The notes beneath the pieces are model-generated. The model was not told where the DNA came from. It saw only the letters and a list, made by a program, of their open reading frames with translations, and did no database searches. A program made the translations under genes and the position numbers. Of a DNA stretch of 64,000 nucleotides, positions 8,641-17,770 are shown one piece after another. Source of the DNA: Phenylobacterium sp. (GTDB lineage: Bacteria > Pseudomonadota > Alphaproteobacteria > Caulobacterales > Caulobacteraceae). Position 1 is the stretch's first letter. Each line of letters starts with the position of its first letter. The stretch covers positions 141,977-205,976 of the forward strand of contig NZ_JACESE010000007.1 of the NCBI RefSeq assembly GCF_013911965.1. The letters run 5' to 3'.

Positions 8641-10347
8641 ATGAAGACGACCTTGCTCTGCGCCATCGCGGCCATCGCCATTGCGATCACCTCACCCTCA
8701 GCCGCCCAGGGGCCGCCGCCGAGGCTCGAACTGAAGCTGGCGCCCCATCCGGCCGCCACGCCGGACGAAGGCTATATCGCCGTCGAGATGCGCATGGAGG
8801 CGCCCAGGCTGGCGAAGGGCGAGGGCCTGGTCCGCCTGCCGCTGACGCTCGTCGGCATTCCCAGCGCCCGCTACGACGGCGAAGCCCTGCAGGCCCGCGA
8901 CGACGCCGGGCCCCTGCCGCTGACGCAGGACGAGGAGCCGCCGACGCCGCAGGGCGTCTATCGCCGCTGGAGCGTCGGCCGCGCCACCCGGGGGGATGTG
9001 ATCGTCACCTATCGCGCCACGCCCCGCCACGTCACGGCGGCCACCAACAATGGCCCGCTCTTCGACCTCCGCGCCGAGGGGCAGGCCTTCCTGGGCGCCG
9101 GCAACGGCTTCATCGCCACGCCCGTCGCGCCCGGACCGTGGCGCATCCGTCTGGAATGGGACCATTCGGCCGAGCCCGCCGGCGCCCGCGGCGTCTGGTC
9201 CATGGGCGAAGGAACGGTCGAAACCGTCGGGCCGTCCCAGCTCCTCGGTTTCAGCTATTACGCCAGCGGCCCGCTGAAGCGGTATCCGGAGGCGGATCCG
9301 CACTTCGGCCTCTTCTGGATGAGCGACCCGCCGTTCGATCCCCAGGTGCTGGGCGAGGGCGTGCGCAAGCTCTACGAGGCCATGTCCGCCTTCTTCGGCG
9401 AGGCGGCCGGCCAGTACCGCGTCTTCATGCGCTCAAACCCCTATGTGGGCACGGGCGGCACGGGCCTCGCCCGGTCCTTCATGTTCGGCTACCACGCGCC
9501 GTCCGAGCCGACGGTCGATGACCTGCAGGGCCTGCTGTCGCACGAGATCGCCCACACCTGGCCCTCCATGGAGGGCGAGCACGGCGACACCGCCTGGTAC
9601 AGCGAGGGCAATGCCGAGTTCTACTCGCTGGCGCTCTCCTGGCGCTCCGGCGCCATCGGTCTCGACCGCGTCGTCGAGACGATGAACGAGCGGGCGGACG
9701 CCTACTATTCCAATCCCTATCGCGGCCTGACCAATCCGGAGGCCGCCAAGATCTTCTGGACCGATCCGGTGGCCCAGACGGTCCCCTATGGCCGCGGCTG
9801 GATGTACCTGCTGCAGACCGATGCGGCGATCCGCGCGGCCACCGACGGCGCCGAGAGCCTGGACGACGTGGTCAAGGAGATGCGCCGGCGTCAGGTCGCG
9901 GGCGAGTCCTACGGGATCGCCGACTGGCTGCGGCTCGTGGGCGCGCGGCTCGGCGAGGACGAGGCGAAGGCCATGTACGACCACATGGTCTCCGGCGGCC
10001 TGCTGATCCCGCCGGAGGAGCTCTATGCGCCGTGCCTGAAGGTGGTGAAGCGGCCGGTGCGGGTGTTCGAGCTCGGCTTCGCGCGCGCCTCCCTGAACGA
10101 CGAGCGTATCGTCCGTGAGCTCGATCCGGCCTCCGAGGCGGCCAAGGCGGGCCTGCGCGAAGGCGACCGGATCGCCGAGGTGAAGGACCTGAACACCGCC
10201 CGAAAGACGCAGGACGGGACGGTCACCCTGGTGGTCGAGCGCGAGGGCGGGCGCCAGACGATCACCTTCCTGCCCCGCGGCGCGGCGGTCGAGGCGTACG
10301 GATGGGCGCGCGATCCGGCGACGCCGGAAAGCGCCTGCCGCTTCTAG
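8641..10347 (+). CDS. Exported M61/M1-like zinc metallopeptidase with C-terminal PDZ-like domain
   Basis: A 568-residue secreted or periplasmic protein. It has a Sec signal peptide (MKTTLLCAIAAIAIAITSPSAAQ), a beta-rich N-terminal region, and a zinc site HEIAHTW (H301, E302, H305) with a downstream YSEGNAEFY that supplies the third ligand (E322), as in gluzincins such as the M61 glycyl aminopeptidases. The last 90 residues (ELGFARASLNDERIVRELDP ... GLREGDRI) resemble a PDZ domain. ATG at 8641 has a GGGAGGGG site. It stands alone on its strand but carries the GCAT-N5-ATGC palindrome 81 bp upstream, linking it to the peptide locus. Peptidase activity is inferred from the motif. Confidence 0.82.
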   Translation: MKTTLLCAIAAIAIAITSPSAAQGPPPRLELKLAPHPAATPDEGYIAVEMRMEAPRLAKGEGLVRLPLTLVGIPSARYDGEALQARDDAGPLPLTQDEEPPTPQGVYRRWSVGRATRGDVIVTYRATPRHVTAATNNGPLFDLRAEGQAFLGAGNGFIATPVAPGPWRIRLEWDHSAEPAGARGVWSMGEGTVETVGPSQLLGFSYYASGPLKRYPEADPHFGLFWMSDPPFDPQVLGEGVRKLYEAMSAFFGEAAGQYRVFMRSNPYVGTGGTGLARSFMFGYHAPSEPTVDDLQGLLSHEIAHTWPSMEGEHGDTAWYSEGNAEFYSLALSWRSGAIGLDRVVETMNERADAYYSNPYRGLTNPEAAKIFWTDPVAQTVPYGRGWMYLLQTDAAIRAATDGAESLDDVVKEMRRRQVAGESYGIADWLRLVGARLGEDEAKAMYDHMVSGGLLIPPEELYAPCLKVVKRPVRVFELGFARASLNDERIVRELDPASEAAKAGLREGDRIAEVKDLNTARKTQDGTVTLVVEREGGRQTITFLPRGAAVEAYGWARDPATPESACRF

Positions 10348-11270
10348 ACCGCCGCGCGCAGGCGGCGCGACGTCTCCCGCGCCAGGGCGTCGAACACCGC
10401 CCGCAGGGTTGGGCTGCGGCGCAGGTCGTCATTGGCCACGATCCACACGCCCATGCGGCCGAAGTCCGCCTGCGGCAGGAGGCGGATAAGGTTCGGGTCG
10501 CGGTCGCCGATCCAGGTGTGGCACGGGCCGAGGCCGAGCCCCGCCCGCAACAGGGCCAGGCGGTGGCGCAGGTCGTCCGAGCGAAGCGCCCTGAGGTTCG
10601 CAAGCGCGTCGTCCAGGCCGGCTGCGGCGGCGCCGGCCTCCAGGACCGCCTGGTCCAGCGGCGCGATCCACCGATGGCCGAGAAGCTCGCGTCGGGTCTG
10701 CGGCGTCCCATGCTCGGCCAGATAGGCGCGGGCGGCGTAGAGGCCCAGCGTCACCTCGCCGATCCGCCGGGCCACCAGCTCGGGCTGGCGCGGCTCGATC
10801 ATGCGAAGGGCGATGTCGGCGTCGCGCCTCAGCAGGTCCTGGACCCCATCGCTGGGCAGGACCTCCAACGCCGCCTGCGGCGCCGCGACCTGCAGGGCCG
10901 GCAGCAAGCTCGGCAGCATTTCGTCGGCCAGCAGTGTGGGCAGGGTCAGCCGGACGGGCCGCGCCTCGCCCGGGTCCTCCGCACGGCCGAACTCGCGCAC
11001 CAGGCCCGAGACGGCGCGCGAGACGTCAAGCGCGCGGGGAAAGAGGGCCAGGGCCCGCTCGGTGGGCGTGAGCCTTTGTCCGCGTCGGAAGAAGAGCGTC
11101 ACGCCGGACCGACGCTCGAGTTCGCGAATCTGTCGGCCCAGCGTCGGCTGCGTCGCGCCCGTGCGATGGGCCGCAGCGCTGAGGCTGCCCGTCTCCATGA
11201 CGGCGACGAAGGCGCGAACGAGTCGCCAGTCGGCTTCGTCGATCTCGGCGCTTTGCATGCATCCATGCAT
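10344..11270 (-). CDS. LysR family transcriptional regulator
   Basis: About 308 residues with an N-terminal HTH (DWRLVRAFVAVMETGSLSAA ... TQPTLGRQIRELERR) and an effector domain. The start is ambiguous: in-frame ATGs at 11270 and 11258 both lie in a TGCATGCA repeat; no good ribosome site is visible, and the longer frame to 11330 looks unrelated. It is divergent from the Tat-exported nitroreductase-like gene with 74 bases between, the typical LysR regulator/target layout. Its stop shares CTAG (10344-10347) with the peptidase stop. Confidence 0.88.
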   Translation of the reverse strand: MHGCMQSAEIDEADWRLVRAFVAVMETGSLSAAAHRTGATQPTLGRQIRELERRSGVTLFFRRGQRLTPTERALALFPRALDVSRAVSGLVREFGRAEDPGEARPVRLTLPTLLADEMLPSLLPALQVAAPQAALEVLPSDGVQDLLRRDADIALRMIEPRQPELVARRIGEVTLGLYAARAYLAEHGTPQTRRELLGHRWIAPLDQAVLEAGAAAAGLDDALANLRALRSDDLRHRLALLRAGLGLGPCHTWIGDRDPNLIRLLPQADFGRMGVWIVANDDLRRSPTLRAVFDALARETSRRLRAAV

Positions 11271-11273
11271 GCA
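11254..11273. promoter_or_regulatory. 20-bp TGCATGCA inverted repeat over LysR start
   Basis: TGCATGCATCCATGCATGCA: 9-bp arms (11254-11262 and 11265-11273) pair perfectly around CC. It covers the possible LysR start codons in the divergent LysR/nitroreductase promoter. It may be an autoregulatory operator; it differs in spacing from the GCAT-N5-ATGC palindrome. Confidence 0.45.
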
Positions 11274-11344
11274 TTGAGACCGCAGACAGTCAATTGGCAT
11301 GGCTGGCGCGCGGCCATACCGTCGACCCATCGAGGGAGGCGACC

Positions 11345-12520
11345 ATGGATCGCAGGCGGTTTCTGGTGACGGCCACGGCCGTCGGCGGCGGCGCCGCCGC
11401 CATCGGCGCGGCCGGTGCGGGGTGGCGGGCCCATGAGGCCGGTCTGATCTATCAGGACCCCGCGCCCTTTGCGCCCTGGTTCAGCTTGGGTCAGTACGGC
11501 CCTGGCGAGCGCGAGGGCCTGTGCGCCGCGGCGATCCTGGCCTCCAATCCGCACAACACCCAGCCGTGGCGCGTCGGCCTGTCCGACGCCGCGCTGGTCG
11601 TCGAGGCGGACGAGGCGCGTCACCTCGGCGCCTTCGACCCCTTCCGGCGCGAAATGTGGATCGGCCTTGGCGGCGCCTTCGGGGCGGCGGAAGTCGCCGC
11701 GCCCGGGCTGGGCCTTGCGCTGGCCGAGCCGCAGATCGCCTGGTCGGGCGCCGCCGGGGCGGGGCGGATCGAGGCGTCGATCGCGCGCGCCGCCGTGGCC
11801 CCGCACCCGCTGGCGGCGGCCCTGGCGGAGCGGCGGACCAACCGCGCGCCCTACGATCCGGCGCCCGTCGCGCCGGATCAGATCGAGCGTGTTCTGGCCC
11901 TGACCGGGCCTGTGGCCGGCGCCCGGATCGTGCTGACCGGGCGGGAGACCGAGGCGGGGCGTCGCCTGGCCGCCATGACGCTGGAGGCGACGGAGGCGAT
12001 CAACGCCGACGCGCAGATGAGCCGGGACGGCCACGTGTGGTTCCGCAACACGGCGCGCGAGGTGGCCGAACACCGGGACGGCGTCTCGGTGGCCACGGCA
12101 GGGCTCTCGCCGGTGATGACGGCGCTTGGCCAGATGCTGCCTCCGGTCGACGCCGCAACGTCCGGGCGCTACTGGCTGGCCTCGACGAAGGACCAGCTGG
12201 CCGGCGCGGGCGGCTTCGGCTGGATCCTGGTGGACGACCTCGACGACCGTGCGGGGCAGATCGCCGCCGGGCGGCTTTGGCAGCGGCTGCACCTGGCTTT
12301 CACGGCCGAGGGGCTGGCCGCTCAGCCCCTGAACCAGGTTCCGGAAATGGCGGATCGCGACCGCCAGCTCGGCCGGGACGGCCCTTGGGGGAAGCGGGTG
12401 GCGGAACTCGCCGGCGGCGGGGGCCGGCTCACCTTCGCCTTCCGCTTCGGCCGCCCGCTCAAGGCCGTGCCGCATGCCGCGCGCCGTCCCCTGGAGTGGG
12501 TGGATCTGCAGGGCGCCTGA
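11345..12520 (+). CDS. Tat-exported Acg-like nitroreductase family protein
   Basis: A 391-residue protein of the FMN nitroreductase superfamily, Acg type. It begins MDRRRFLVTATAVGGG, a clear twin-arginine export signal, then has LCAAAILASNPHNTQPWRVGL, the conserved early motif of the Acg/nitroreductase group, and a second half with RRTNRAPYD. Members may bind FMN but many are poorly characterised; the electron partner here is unknown. ATG at 11345 is supported by GAGGGAGG at 11333-11340. A divergent LysR gene is the likely regulator. The stop abuts the stop of the convergent Rieske gene (TGATCA). Confidence 0.82.
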   Translation: MDRRRFLVTATAVGGGAAAIGAAGAGWRAHEAGLIYQDPAPFAPWFSLGQYGPGEREGLCAAAILASNPHNTQPWRVGLSDAALVVEADEARHLGAFDPFRREMWIGLGGAFGAAEVAAPGLGLALAEPQIAWSGAAGAGRIEASIARAAVAPHPLAAALAERRTNRAPYDPAPVAPDQIERVLALTGPVAGARIVLTGRETEAGRRLAAMTLEATEAINADAQMSRDGHVWFRNTAREVAEHRDGVSVATAGLSPVMTALGQMLPPVDAATSGRYWLASTKDQLAGAGGFGWILVDDLDDRAGQIAAGRLWQRLHLAFTAEGLAAQPLNQVPEMADRDRQLGRDGPWGKRVAELAGGGGRLTFAFRFGRPLKAVPHAARRPLEWVDLQGA

Positions 12521-12883
12521 TCAGGCGGTGACGATCATCCCCCCACGCACCTCGAGCGGCCAGGGCGTGAGCCTGGCGCCCACGCACGGCCCACCGACGC
12601 AGGCGCCGGTTTCGGGGTCGAAGAGGGCGCCGTGCCAGCTGCAGGCGATGAGGTCGCCGGAGGGCGTCAGATACTCGTCGAGCGTCTGGGCCAGCGGCAG
12701 GCCGGCGTGGGGGCAGCGGTCGACATAGCCGCGAACCTCCTCGCCCAGGCGCACGGCGAAGCCGTGGAAATAGGCCTCGCCGATCTGCAGGACGAAGTTG
12801 CGCGCCGCCCCCTCGGCGATCAGGTCGAGGGGGCCGAGCGTCACGCCTGCGGGCGTCTTGTGGATGCGGGCGGGCGCGTTCAC
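12521..12883 (-). CDS. Rieske [2Fe-2S] domain protein, last gene of the tyrosine operon
   Basis: A 120-residue cytoplasmic ferredoxin-like protein. The cluster ligands are visible as CPHAG and, 18 residues later, CSWHG (Cys-X-His and Cys-X2-His). GTG at 12883 overlaps the fahA stop as GTGA, so translation is coupled. Its role in phenylalanine/tyrosine breakdown is not established; it could reduce the phenylalanine hydroxylase or dioxygenase iron, or serve an unrelated oxygenase. No signal peptide. Confidence 0.85.
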   Translation of the reverse strand: MNAPARIHKTPAGVTLGPLDLIAEGAARNFVLQIGEAYFHGFAVRLGEEVRGYVDRCPHAGLPLAQTLDEYLTPSGDLIACSWHGALFDPETGACVGGPCVGARLTPWPLEVRGGMIVTA

Positions 12884-14193
12884 GCCTTCGGGGCCGGCGC
12901 GACCACGCCTGAGCAGGGACCAAAGCCGATGGCGACAAGGCCCTCGGCCACAGCGCGGCCGGCCAGGATCAGCTCGTCGCCGTCCTCCAGGAAGGTTCGC
13001 GTCTCGCCGTTCGGCAGGGTGAGCGGTTCCTTGCCGCCGCGGGTCAGCTCCAGCAGGCTGCCCAGGCCGCTGTCGTCGGGCGTGGAGATGGTGCCCGAGC
13101 CGAAGAGGTCGCCGGGGCGCAGGTCGCAGCCGCCGACCGTGTGGTGGGTCACGAGCTGGGCCATAGTCCAGTAGAGGTTGGTGGCCGGTCCCTTGCCCAG
13201 CCGATGCGCCGGCACTCCGGCCTCGCGCATGGCGCGGGTGCGGATCAGCGCCTCCAGCTCCAGGGCGTAGGCGCCGCTCGCCTGGTCGGCCTCGTCCATC
13301 AGATAGGGCAGGGGCGCCGGATCGCCCTCGGGCCGCTTCGGCTGGGCCGTACGGAACGGGGCCAGCGCTTCGGCGGTGATGATCCAGGGCGAGACCGTGG
13401 TCATGAAGTTCTTGGCCAGGAAGGGGCCGAGAGGCTGGTACTCCCAGGCCTGAAGGTCCCGCGCCGACCAGTCGTTGAGCAGGCAGAGGCCGGCGATGTG
13501 GGCGTCGGCCTCGCCGATGGGGACGGGCTCGCCCAGCGCATTGCCGGGGCCGATCCAAACGCCGAGCTCCAGCTCCAGGTCGAGGCGCCTGGCCGGGCCG
13601 AACACGGGGGCGTCGGCCTCGGGCGCCTTCTGCTGGCCGTTGGGCCTGCGCACGGCTGCGCCAGAGACGCGGACCGAGGAGGCGCGGCCGTGATAGCCGA
13701 TGGGCACGTGCTTGTAGTTGGGCAGCAGCGGATTGTCGGGGCGGAACTGCCGGCCGACGTTCAGGGCGTGATGGATGCCGGCGTAGAAGTCGGTGTAGTC
13801 GCCGATGGCGCAGGGCAGGCGCAACTCGCAGTCGGCGGCGGCGTAGAGCCAGGTCTCCACCTCCGCCCGGTCCGGCGCGCCTTCGGTCAGCAGGTCCGAG
13901 AGCCGGCGGCGCAGGGCCCGGCGCGGTCCGGCGCCCAGGCCGAGCAGGGCGTTCAGCGTCTCGCCCGCGGCGGCCTCGGCCGCGGCCCGGGCCTCTCCGC
14001 TGAGCAGGCCCGAACGGGCGGCCAGAGACAGGTCGAGGATGCGGTCGCCGATGGCGACGCCGCCGCGCGGACGGCCGCCCTTGGGACTGAAGACGCCGAA
14101 CGGCAGGTTCTGGATCGGGAAGTCCGAGCCCTGCGCCGAGGCGACCCAGCTTCGGCGGGACGGATCGTGGGTTTCGTCGATCTGGACGCTCAC
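12880..14193 (-). CDS. fahA: Fumarylacetoacetase
   Basis: The last step of tyrosine breakdown: hydrolyses fumarylacetoacetate to fumarate and acetoacetate in the cytoplasm. 437 residues, normal for the family. The N-terminal domain has [14 protein letters not shown]; the catalytic domain has [29 protein letters not shown] and [20 protein letters not shown] with metal-binding acidic residues, and ends with [12 protein letters not shown]. The GTG start at 14193 overlaps the hmgA stop as GTGA. Part of a six-gene operon running from phhA. Confidence 0.95.
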   Translation of the reverse strand: MSVQIDETHDPSRRSWVASAQGSDFPIQNLPFGVFSPKGGRPRGGVAIGDRILDLSLAARSGLLSGEARAAAEAAAGETLNALLGLGAGPRRALRRRLSDLLTEGAPDRAEVETWLYAAADCELRLPCAIGDYTDFYAGIHHALNVGRQFRPDNPLLPNYKHVPIGYHGRASSVRVSGAAVRRPNGQQKAPEADAPVFGPARRLDLELELGVWIGPGNALGEPVPIGEADAHIAGLCLLNDWSARDLQAWEYQPLGPFLAKNFMTTVSPWIITAEALAPFRTAQPKRPEGDPAPLPYLMDEADQASGAYALELEALIRTRAMREAGVPAHRLGKGPATNLYWTMAQLVTHHTVGGCDLRPGDLFGSGTISTPDDSGLGSLLELTRGGKEPLTLPNGETRTFLEDGDELILAGRAVAEGLVAIGFGPCSGVVAPAPKA

Positions 14194-15500
14194 GGGCGGA
14201 CCTCCGCCTTTTCGAAGCCGTCCCAGCAGGCGTCGTAGTCGGCCTGCAGCAGGGGCGTCTCCATGGCGAAGCGGGTCGGGCGGAAGACGAAGCGGCTCTC
14301 GAACATGAAGGCCATGGTGTCTGTGATCTTGTGGGGGGCGAGTTCGGCGGCCGTGGCCTTGGCGTGGCTCTCGCGGTCGGGACCGTGCGCGCTCATGCAG
14401 TTGTGCAGGGAGGCCCCGCCGGGCGCGAAGCCGCCGGCCTTGGCGTCGTACTGGCCATGGATCAGCCCCATGAACTCGCTCATGACGTTGCGGTGGAACC
14501 AGGGCGGCCGGAAGGTGTCCTCCGCCACCATCCAGCGCGGCGGGAAGATGACGAAGTCGCAGTTGGCCGTGCCCGGAACCTCGGACGGCGAGGTCAGGAC
14601 GGTGAAGATGGACGGGTCCGGATGATCGAAGCTGACCGTGCCCATGGTGTTGAACCGGGCCAGGTCGTACTTCACCGGCGCCAGGTTGCCGTGCCAGGCG
14701 ACCACGTCGAGCGGCGAATGGTCGAGCGTGGTCGTCCAGAGGCCGCCCTGGAACTTCTGGACCACCTCGACGGGCGCTTCGCGGTCCTCGTACCAGGCGA
14801 CGGGTGAGAGGAAGTCCCGCGCATTGGCCAGGCCGTTGGCGCCGATGGGGCCGAGCTCCGGCAGGCGGAAGGGCGCGCCGTAGTTCTCGCAGACATAGCC
14901 GCGCGAGGGGCCGGAGAGCTCGACGCGGAAGCGGACGCCGCGGGGGACCAGGGCGATCTCGCCCGGCGACACCTCCAGGCGTCCAAGCTCGGTCGCCAGC
15001 CGGAGCAGCCCTTGCTGCGGCGCGATCAGCAGCTCGCCGTCGGCGTCATAGAAGACGCGGTCCGTCATGGACCGGTCGGCGGCGTAGAGGTGGACCGCGA
15101 TCCCGGCCTGGGCCGCCGGATCGCCCGCGCCGGCATAGGTCACCAGACCGTCCACGAAATCGACGCCCTCGGCGATCTCCGGCGGATCCCACCGCAGCCG
15201 GTTGGGCGAGGGCGGGACCTCGTCGAACGGACCCGACCGCAGGAGGCCGGCGCCTCGGTAGGGGCGATAGGGCGGATGGCCGGCCGAGGGGCGCAGGCGA
15301 TAGAGCCACGAACGGCGGTTCTCGCACCGCGGCGCGGTGAAGGCCGCGCCCGAGAGCTGCTCGGCGTAGAGGCCGAAGGCCGGCCGCTGGGGCGAGTTGC
15401 GGCCTTCGGGCAGGGCGCCGGCGACGGCCTCGGTGGAAAAGCTGTTCCCGAAGCCGCTCTGGTAGGCCAGGGGGGCGTTCGCCCCGCGCGTGGTGCTCAC
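14190..15500 (-). CDS. hmgA: Homogentisate 1,2-dioxygenase
   Basis: Opens the ring of homogentisate with O2 to give maleylacetoacetate, using Fe(II). 436 residues, the usual length. Recognised from [13 protein letters not shown] near the N-terminus, the [16 protein letters not shown] stretch, and the C-terminal iron region [20 protein letters not shown] and [15 protein letters not shown]. The start is GTG at 15500, 8 bases before the hppD stop side. Its product needs a maleylacetoacetate isomerase, which is not in this window. Confidence 0.96.
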   Translation of the reverse strand: MSTTRGANAPLAYQSGFGNSFSTEAVAGALPEGRNSPQRPAFGLYAEQLSGAAFTAPRCENRRSWLYRLRPSAGHPPYRPYRGAGLLRSGPFDEVPPSPNRLRWDPPEIAEGVDFVDGLVTYAGAGDPAAQAGIAVHLYAADRSMTDRVFYDADGELLIAPQQGLLRLATELGRLEVSPGEIALVPRGVRFRVELSGPSRGYVCENYGAPFRLPELGPIGANGLANARDFLSPVAWYEDREAPVEVVQKFQGGLWTTTLDHSPLDVVAWHGNLAPVKYDLARFNTMGTVSFDHPDPSIFTVLTSPSEVPGTANCDFVIFPPRWMVAEDTFRPPWFHRNVMSEFMGLIHGQYDAKAGGFAPGGASLHNCMSAHGPDRESHAKATAAELAPHKITDTMAFMFESRFVFRPTRFAMETPLLQADYDACWDGFEKAEVRP

Positions 15501-15508
15501 GTTCGTCT

Positions 15509-16567
15509 CTACGCCTCGACCTTGATGACGCCGCGCCGGATCTGGTCCAGCTCGATGGACTCGAACAGCGCCTGGAAGTTGCCGTTCCCGAAGCCCTCGT
15601 TGCCCTTGCGCTGGATGATCTCGAAGAAGATCGGCCCGAACAGGTTCTCGGTGAAGATCTGCAGGAGGATGCCCTCCTTCTCCACGTCGCCGTCGATCAG
15701 GATGCGGTTCTTCTTCAGCCGCTCCAGGTCCTCGCCATGGCCGGGCACGCGCTTGTCGACCAGCTCGTAATAGGTCTCGATGGTGTCCTGAAGCTTCACG
15801 CCGCGGGCGCGCAGCTTCTCCACCGTCTCGAAGATGTCGTCGGTGGTCAGCGCCAGGTGCTGGATGCCTTCGCCATTGTACTCGCGGATGAACTCCTCGA
15901 TCTGGCTCTTGTCGTCCTGGCTTTCGTTCAGCGGGATGCGGATGGCCTTGTCGGGCGCGATCATCGCCTGGCTGAAGAGGCCGGTCGCCTGGCCCTTGAT
16001 GTCGAAGTACTTCTGCTCCTCGAAACCGAAGATCTGATTGTAGAAGCTCGACCAGGTGCGCATCTGGCCGCGGCGCACATTGTGGGTCAGGTGGTCGAGC
16101 AGGTCGAGGCCGACGCTGTTGACCCGCTCGGCCTCGGCCGCGCCGGGAACGGCCTCCCAGTCGGCGTAGAGGTCGGCCGCGTCGACCAGATAGAGCAGCG
16201 AGCCGCCGATGCCTTCCAGCGCATAGGAACCCTCGCCCAGGACGCCCTGGGAGGCATCGGCCGCCTTGGCGCCGCGCGCGAGCGCGGTCTCATAGGCGCT
16301 CTTCGCATTGGCCACGCGGAAGGCCATGCCGTTGGCTGAGGGGCCGTGGGCGGCGCGGAACTCGGCGACCTGGCCCGCCTGCTCCTGGTTGACCAGCAGG
16401 TTGATGCGGCCCTGCTTGTAGCGGACCACGTCCTTGGTCTTGTGCCTGGAATAGGCGGTGAAGCCCATCTGCTCGATCAGCGCCTTCATGCGCGCCGGAT
16501 CGGGGCTGGTGAATTCGACGAACTCGAAGCCGTCCAGGCCGAGCGGGTTCTCAGGGGTGATGGTCAT
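15509..16567 (-). CDS. hppD: 4-hydroxyphenylpyruvate dioxygenase
   Basis: Converts 4-hydroxyphenylpyruvate to homogentisate using Fe(II) and O2. 352 residues, typical of bacterial enzymes. Two vicinal-oxygen-chelate halves: the first from [14 protein letters not shown], the second with the iron histidine in [15 protein letters not shown] and the C-terminal iron glutamate in [23 protein letters not shown] at 16567; it follows the aminotransferase by 6 bases in the phh-hpp-hmg operon. Confidence 0.96.
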   Translation of the reverse strand: MTITPENPLGLDGFEFVEFTSPDPARMKALIEQMGFTAYSRHKTKDVVRYKQGRINLLVNQEQAGQVAEFRAAHGPSANGMAFRVANAKSAYETALARGAKAADASQGVLGEGSYALEGIGGSLLYLVDAADLYADWEAVPGAAEAERVNSVGLDLLDHLTHNVRRGQMRTWSSFYNQIFGFEEQKYFDIKGQATGLFSQAMIAPDKAIRIPLNESQDDKSQIEEFIREYNGEGIQHLALTTDDIFETVEKLRARGVKLQDTIETYYELVDKRVPGHGEDLERLKKNRILIDGDVEKEGILLQIFTENLFGPIFFEIIQRKGNEGFGNGNFQALFESIELDQIRRGVIKVEA

Positions 16568-16573
16568 GACGGA

Positions 16574-17770
16574 CTACTCCTCTGCGCAGGCGCGGAAGGC
16601 GCGGACGAAGGCGGGGATGTTGGAAGGGGTGAGACCGGCCAGGTTGATGCGGCCGTTGCCGAGCATGTAGACGCCGAAGTCCTGGCGCATCCGGCCGACC
16701 TGGTCGGGCGTGAGCGGCAGGATGGAGAACATGCCCTTCTGCTCGCCGATGGCCGCCAGGCGCGGCTCGGCCTCGGCGAGGGCCTGGCGCACCGAGGCCA
16801 GGCGCCGCCGGCAGGTCTCCAGCTCCGCGCGCCACTCGGCGGACAGCGCCTCGTCCTCCAGGATGATGCGGGCGGCCGCAGCGCCGTGGTCGGGCGGCAT
16901 GGACCAGGCGCATCGGGCGAACTTCAGCACATTGGTGCGCGCCGCTTCCTGGTGACGGCCGGCGCGGACGAAGAGGGCGCCGGTCCGCTCGCGATAGAGG
17001 CCGAAGCTCTTGTCGCAGGAATAGGCGACCATGGCCGTCTCGCAGGCGGCCAGCACGGCGCGCAAGCCTGCGGCGTCGGGTTCGAGCCCGTCGCCCAGCC
17101 CCTGGTAGGCGAGATCGATCAGGGGGACGAGGCCGCGCTCGGCGACCAGGGTCGCGATCTGCCGCCACTGTTCGGCGCTGGGATCGGCGCCCGAGGGGTT
17201 GTGGCAGCAGCCGTGCAGCAGGACGACGTCGCCGGCCTCGGCCCGGCCGAGCGCCGTCATCATCTCTTCGAACATCAGACGCTGCTCGAAGGCGTCGTAC
17301 TGCTCGAAGGTGCGGACGGTCAGGCCGGCCTCGGCGAAGATCTGGCTGTGGATGGGCCAGCTCGGCGTTCCGAGCCAGATGCGTGCGCCGGGGCGGCCCG
17401 CATTGGCCAGCTCCGCGGCCAGGCGCAGAGCGCCGGTGCCGCCGGGCGTCTGCACGCCGAACATGCAGACGGCCGAAAGGCTCTGGCCAAAGGCGATCGG
17501 AGCGATGGCCTCAAGGAAGCCGAAGTCGCCCTCCGGCCCCAGGTAAGACTTGGTCTCCTGCGTCGCCAGCAGCCGCGCCTCGGCGGCCTTCATGGCGGCG
17601 AAGACGGGGGTGCGGCCGGCCGCGTCCCTGTATACGCCGACGCCGAGGTCGATCTTGCCTTCGCGCGGGTCCTCGGCGAAGGCGCGGATCAGCGACAGCA
17701 CAACGTCCGGCGGTTGCGGCGTCAGGCCTTCGAAGAGGGCGTCGGAACGGGCCGCGACAGCGGTGGTCAT
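16574..17770 (-). CDS. Aromatic amino-acid aminotransferase (class I PLP enzyme)
   Basis: A 398-residue PLP enzyme of the aspartate/tyrosine aminotransferase type, here expected to convert tyrosine to 4-hydroxyphenylpyruvate. It shows IDLGVGVYRDAAGRTPVF at the N-terminus, LLHGCCHNPSGADPS, DLAYQGLGDGLE and the PLP lysine in AYSCDKSFGLYRERTGAL, all tyrB/aspC-like. ATG at 17770 overlaps the phhA stop (ATGA), so it is translationally coupled between phhA and hppD. A longer frame to 18541 runs antisense to nothing useful and overlaps phhA, so it was rejected. Confidence 0.92.
   Translation of the reverse strand: MTTAVAARSDALFEGLTPQPPDVVLSLIRAFAEDPREGKIDLGVGVYRDAAGRTPVFAAMKAAEARLLATQETKSYLGPEGDFGFLEAIAPIAFGQSLSAVCMFGVQTPGGTGALRLAAELANAGRPGARIWLGTPSWPIHSQIFAEAGLTVRTFEQYDAFEQRLMFEEMMTALGRAEAGDVVLLHGCCHNPSGADPSAEQWRQIATLVAERGLVPLIDLAYQGLGDGLEPDAAGLRAVLAACETAMVAYSCDKSFGLYRERTGALFVRAGRHQEAARTNVLKFARCAWSMPPDHGAAAARIILEDEALSAEWRAELETCRRRLASVRQALAEAEPRLAAIGEQKGMFSILPLTPDQVGRMRQDFGVYMLGNGRINLAGLTPSNIPAFVRAFRACAEE

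Noticed and set aside
11254-11273. Counting the TGCATGCA repeat as another member of the GCAT-N5-ATGC set
   Set aside because: No GCAT/ATGC pair in it has a 5-base spacer, and it sits beside a LysR gene rather than a peptide gene.
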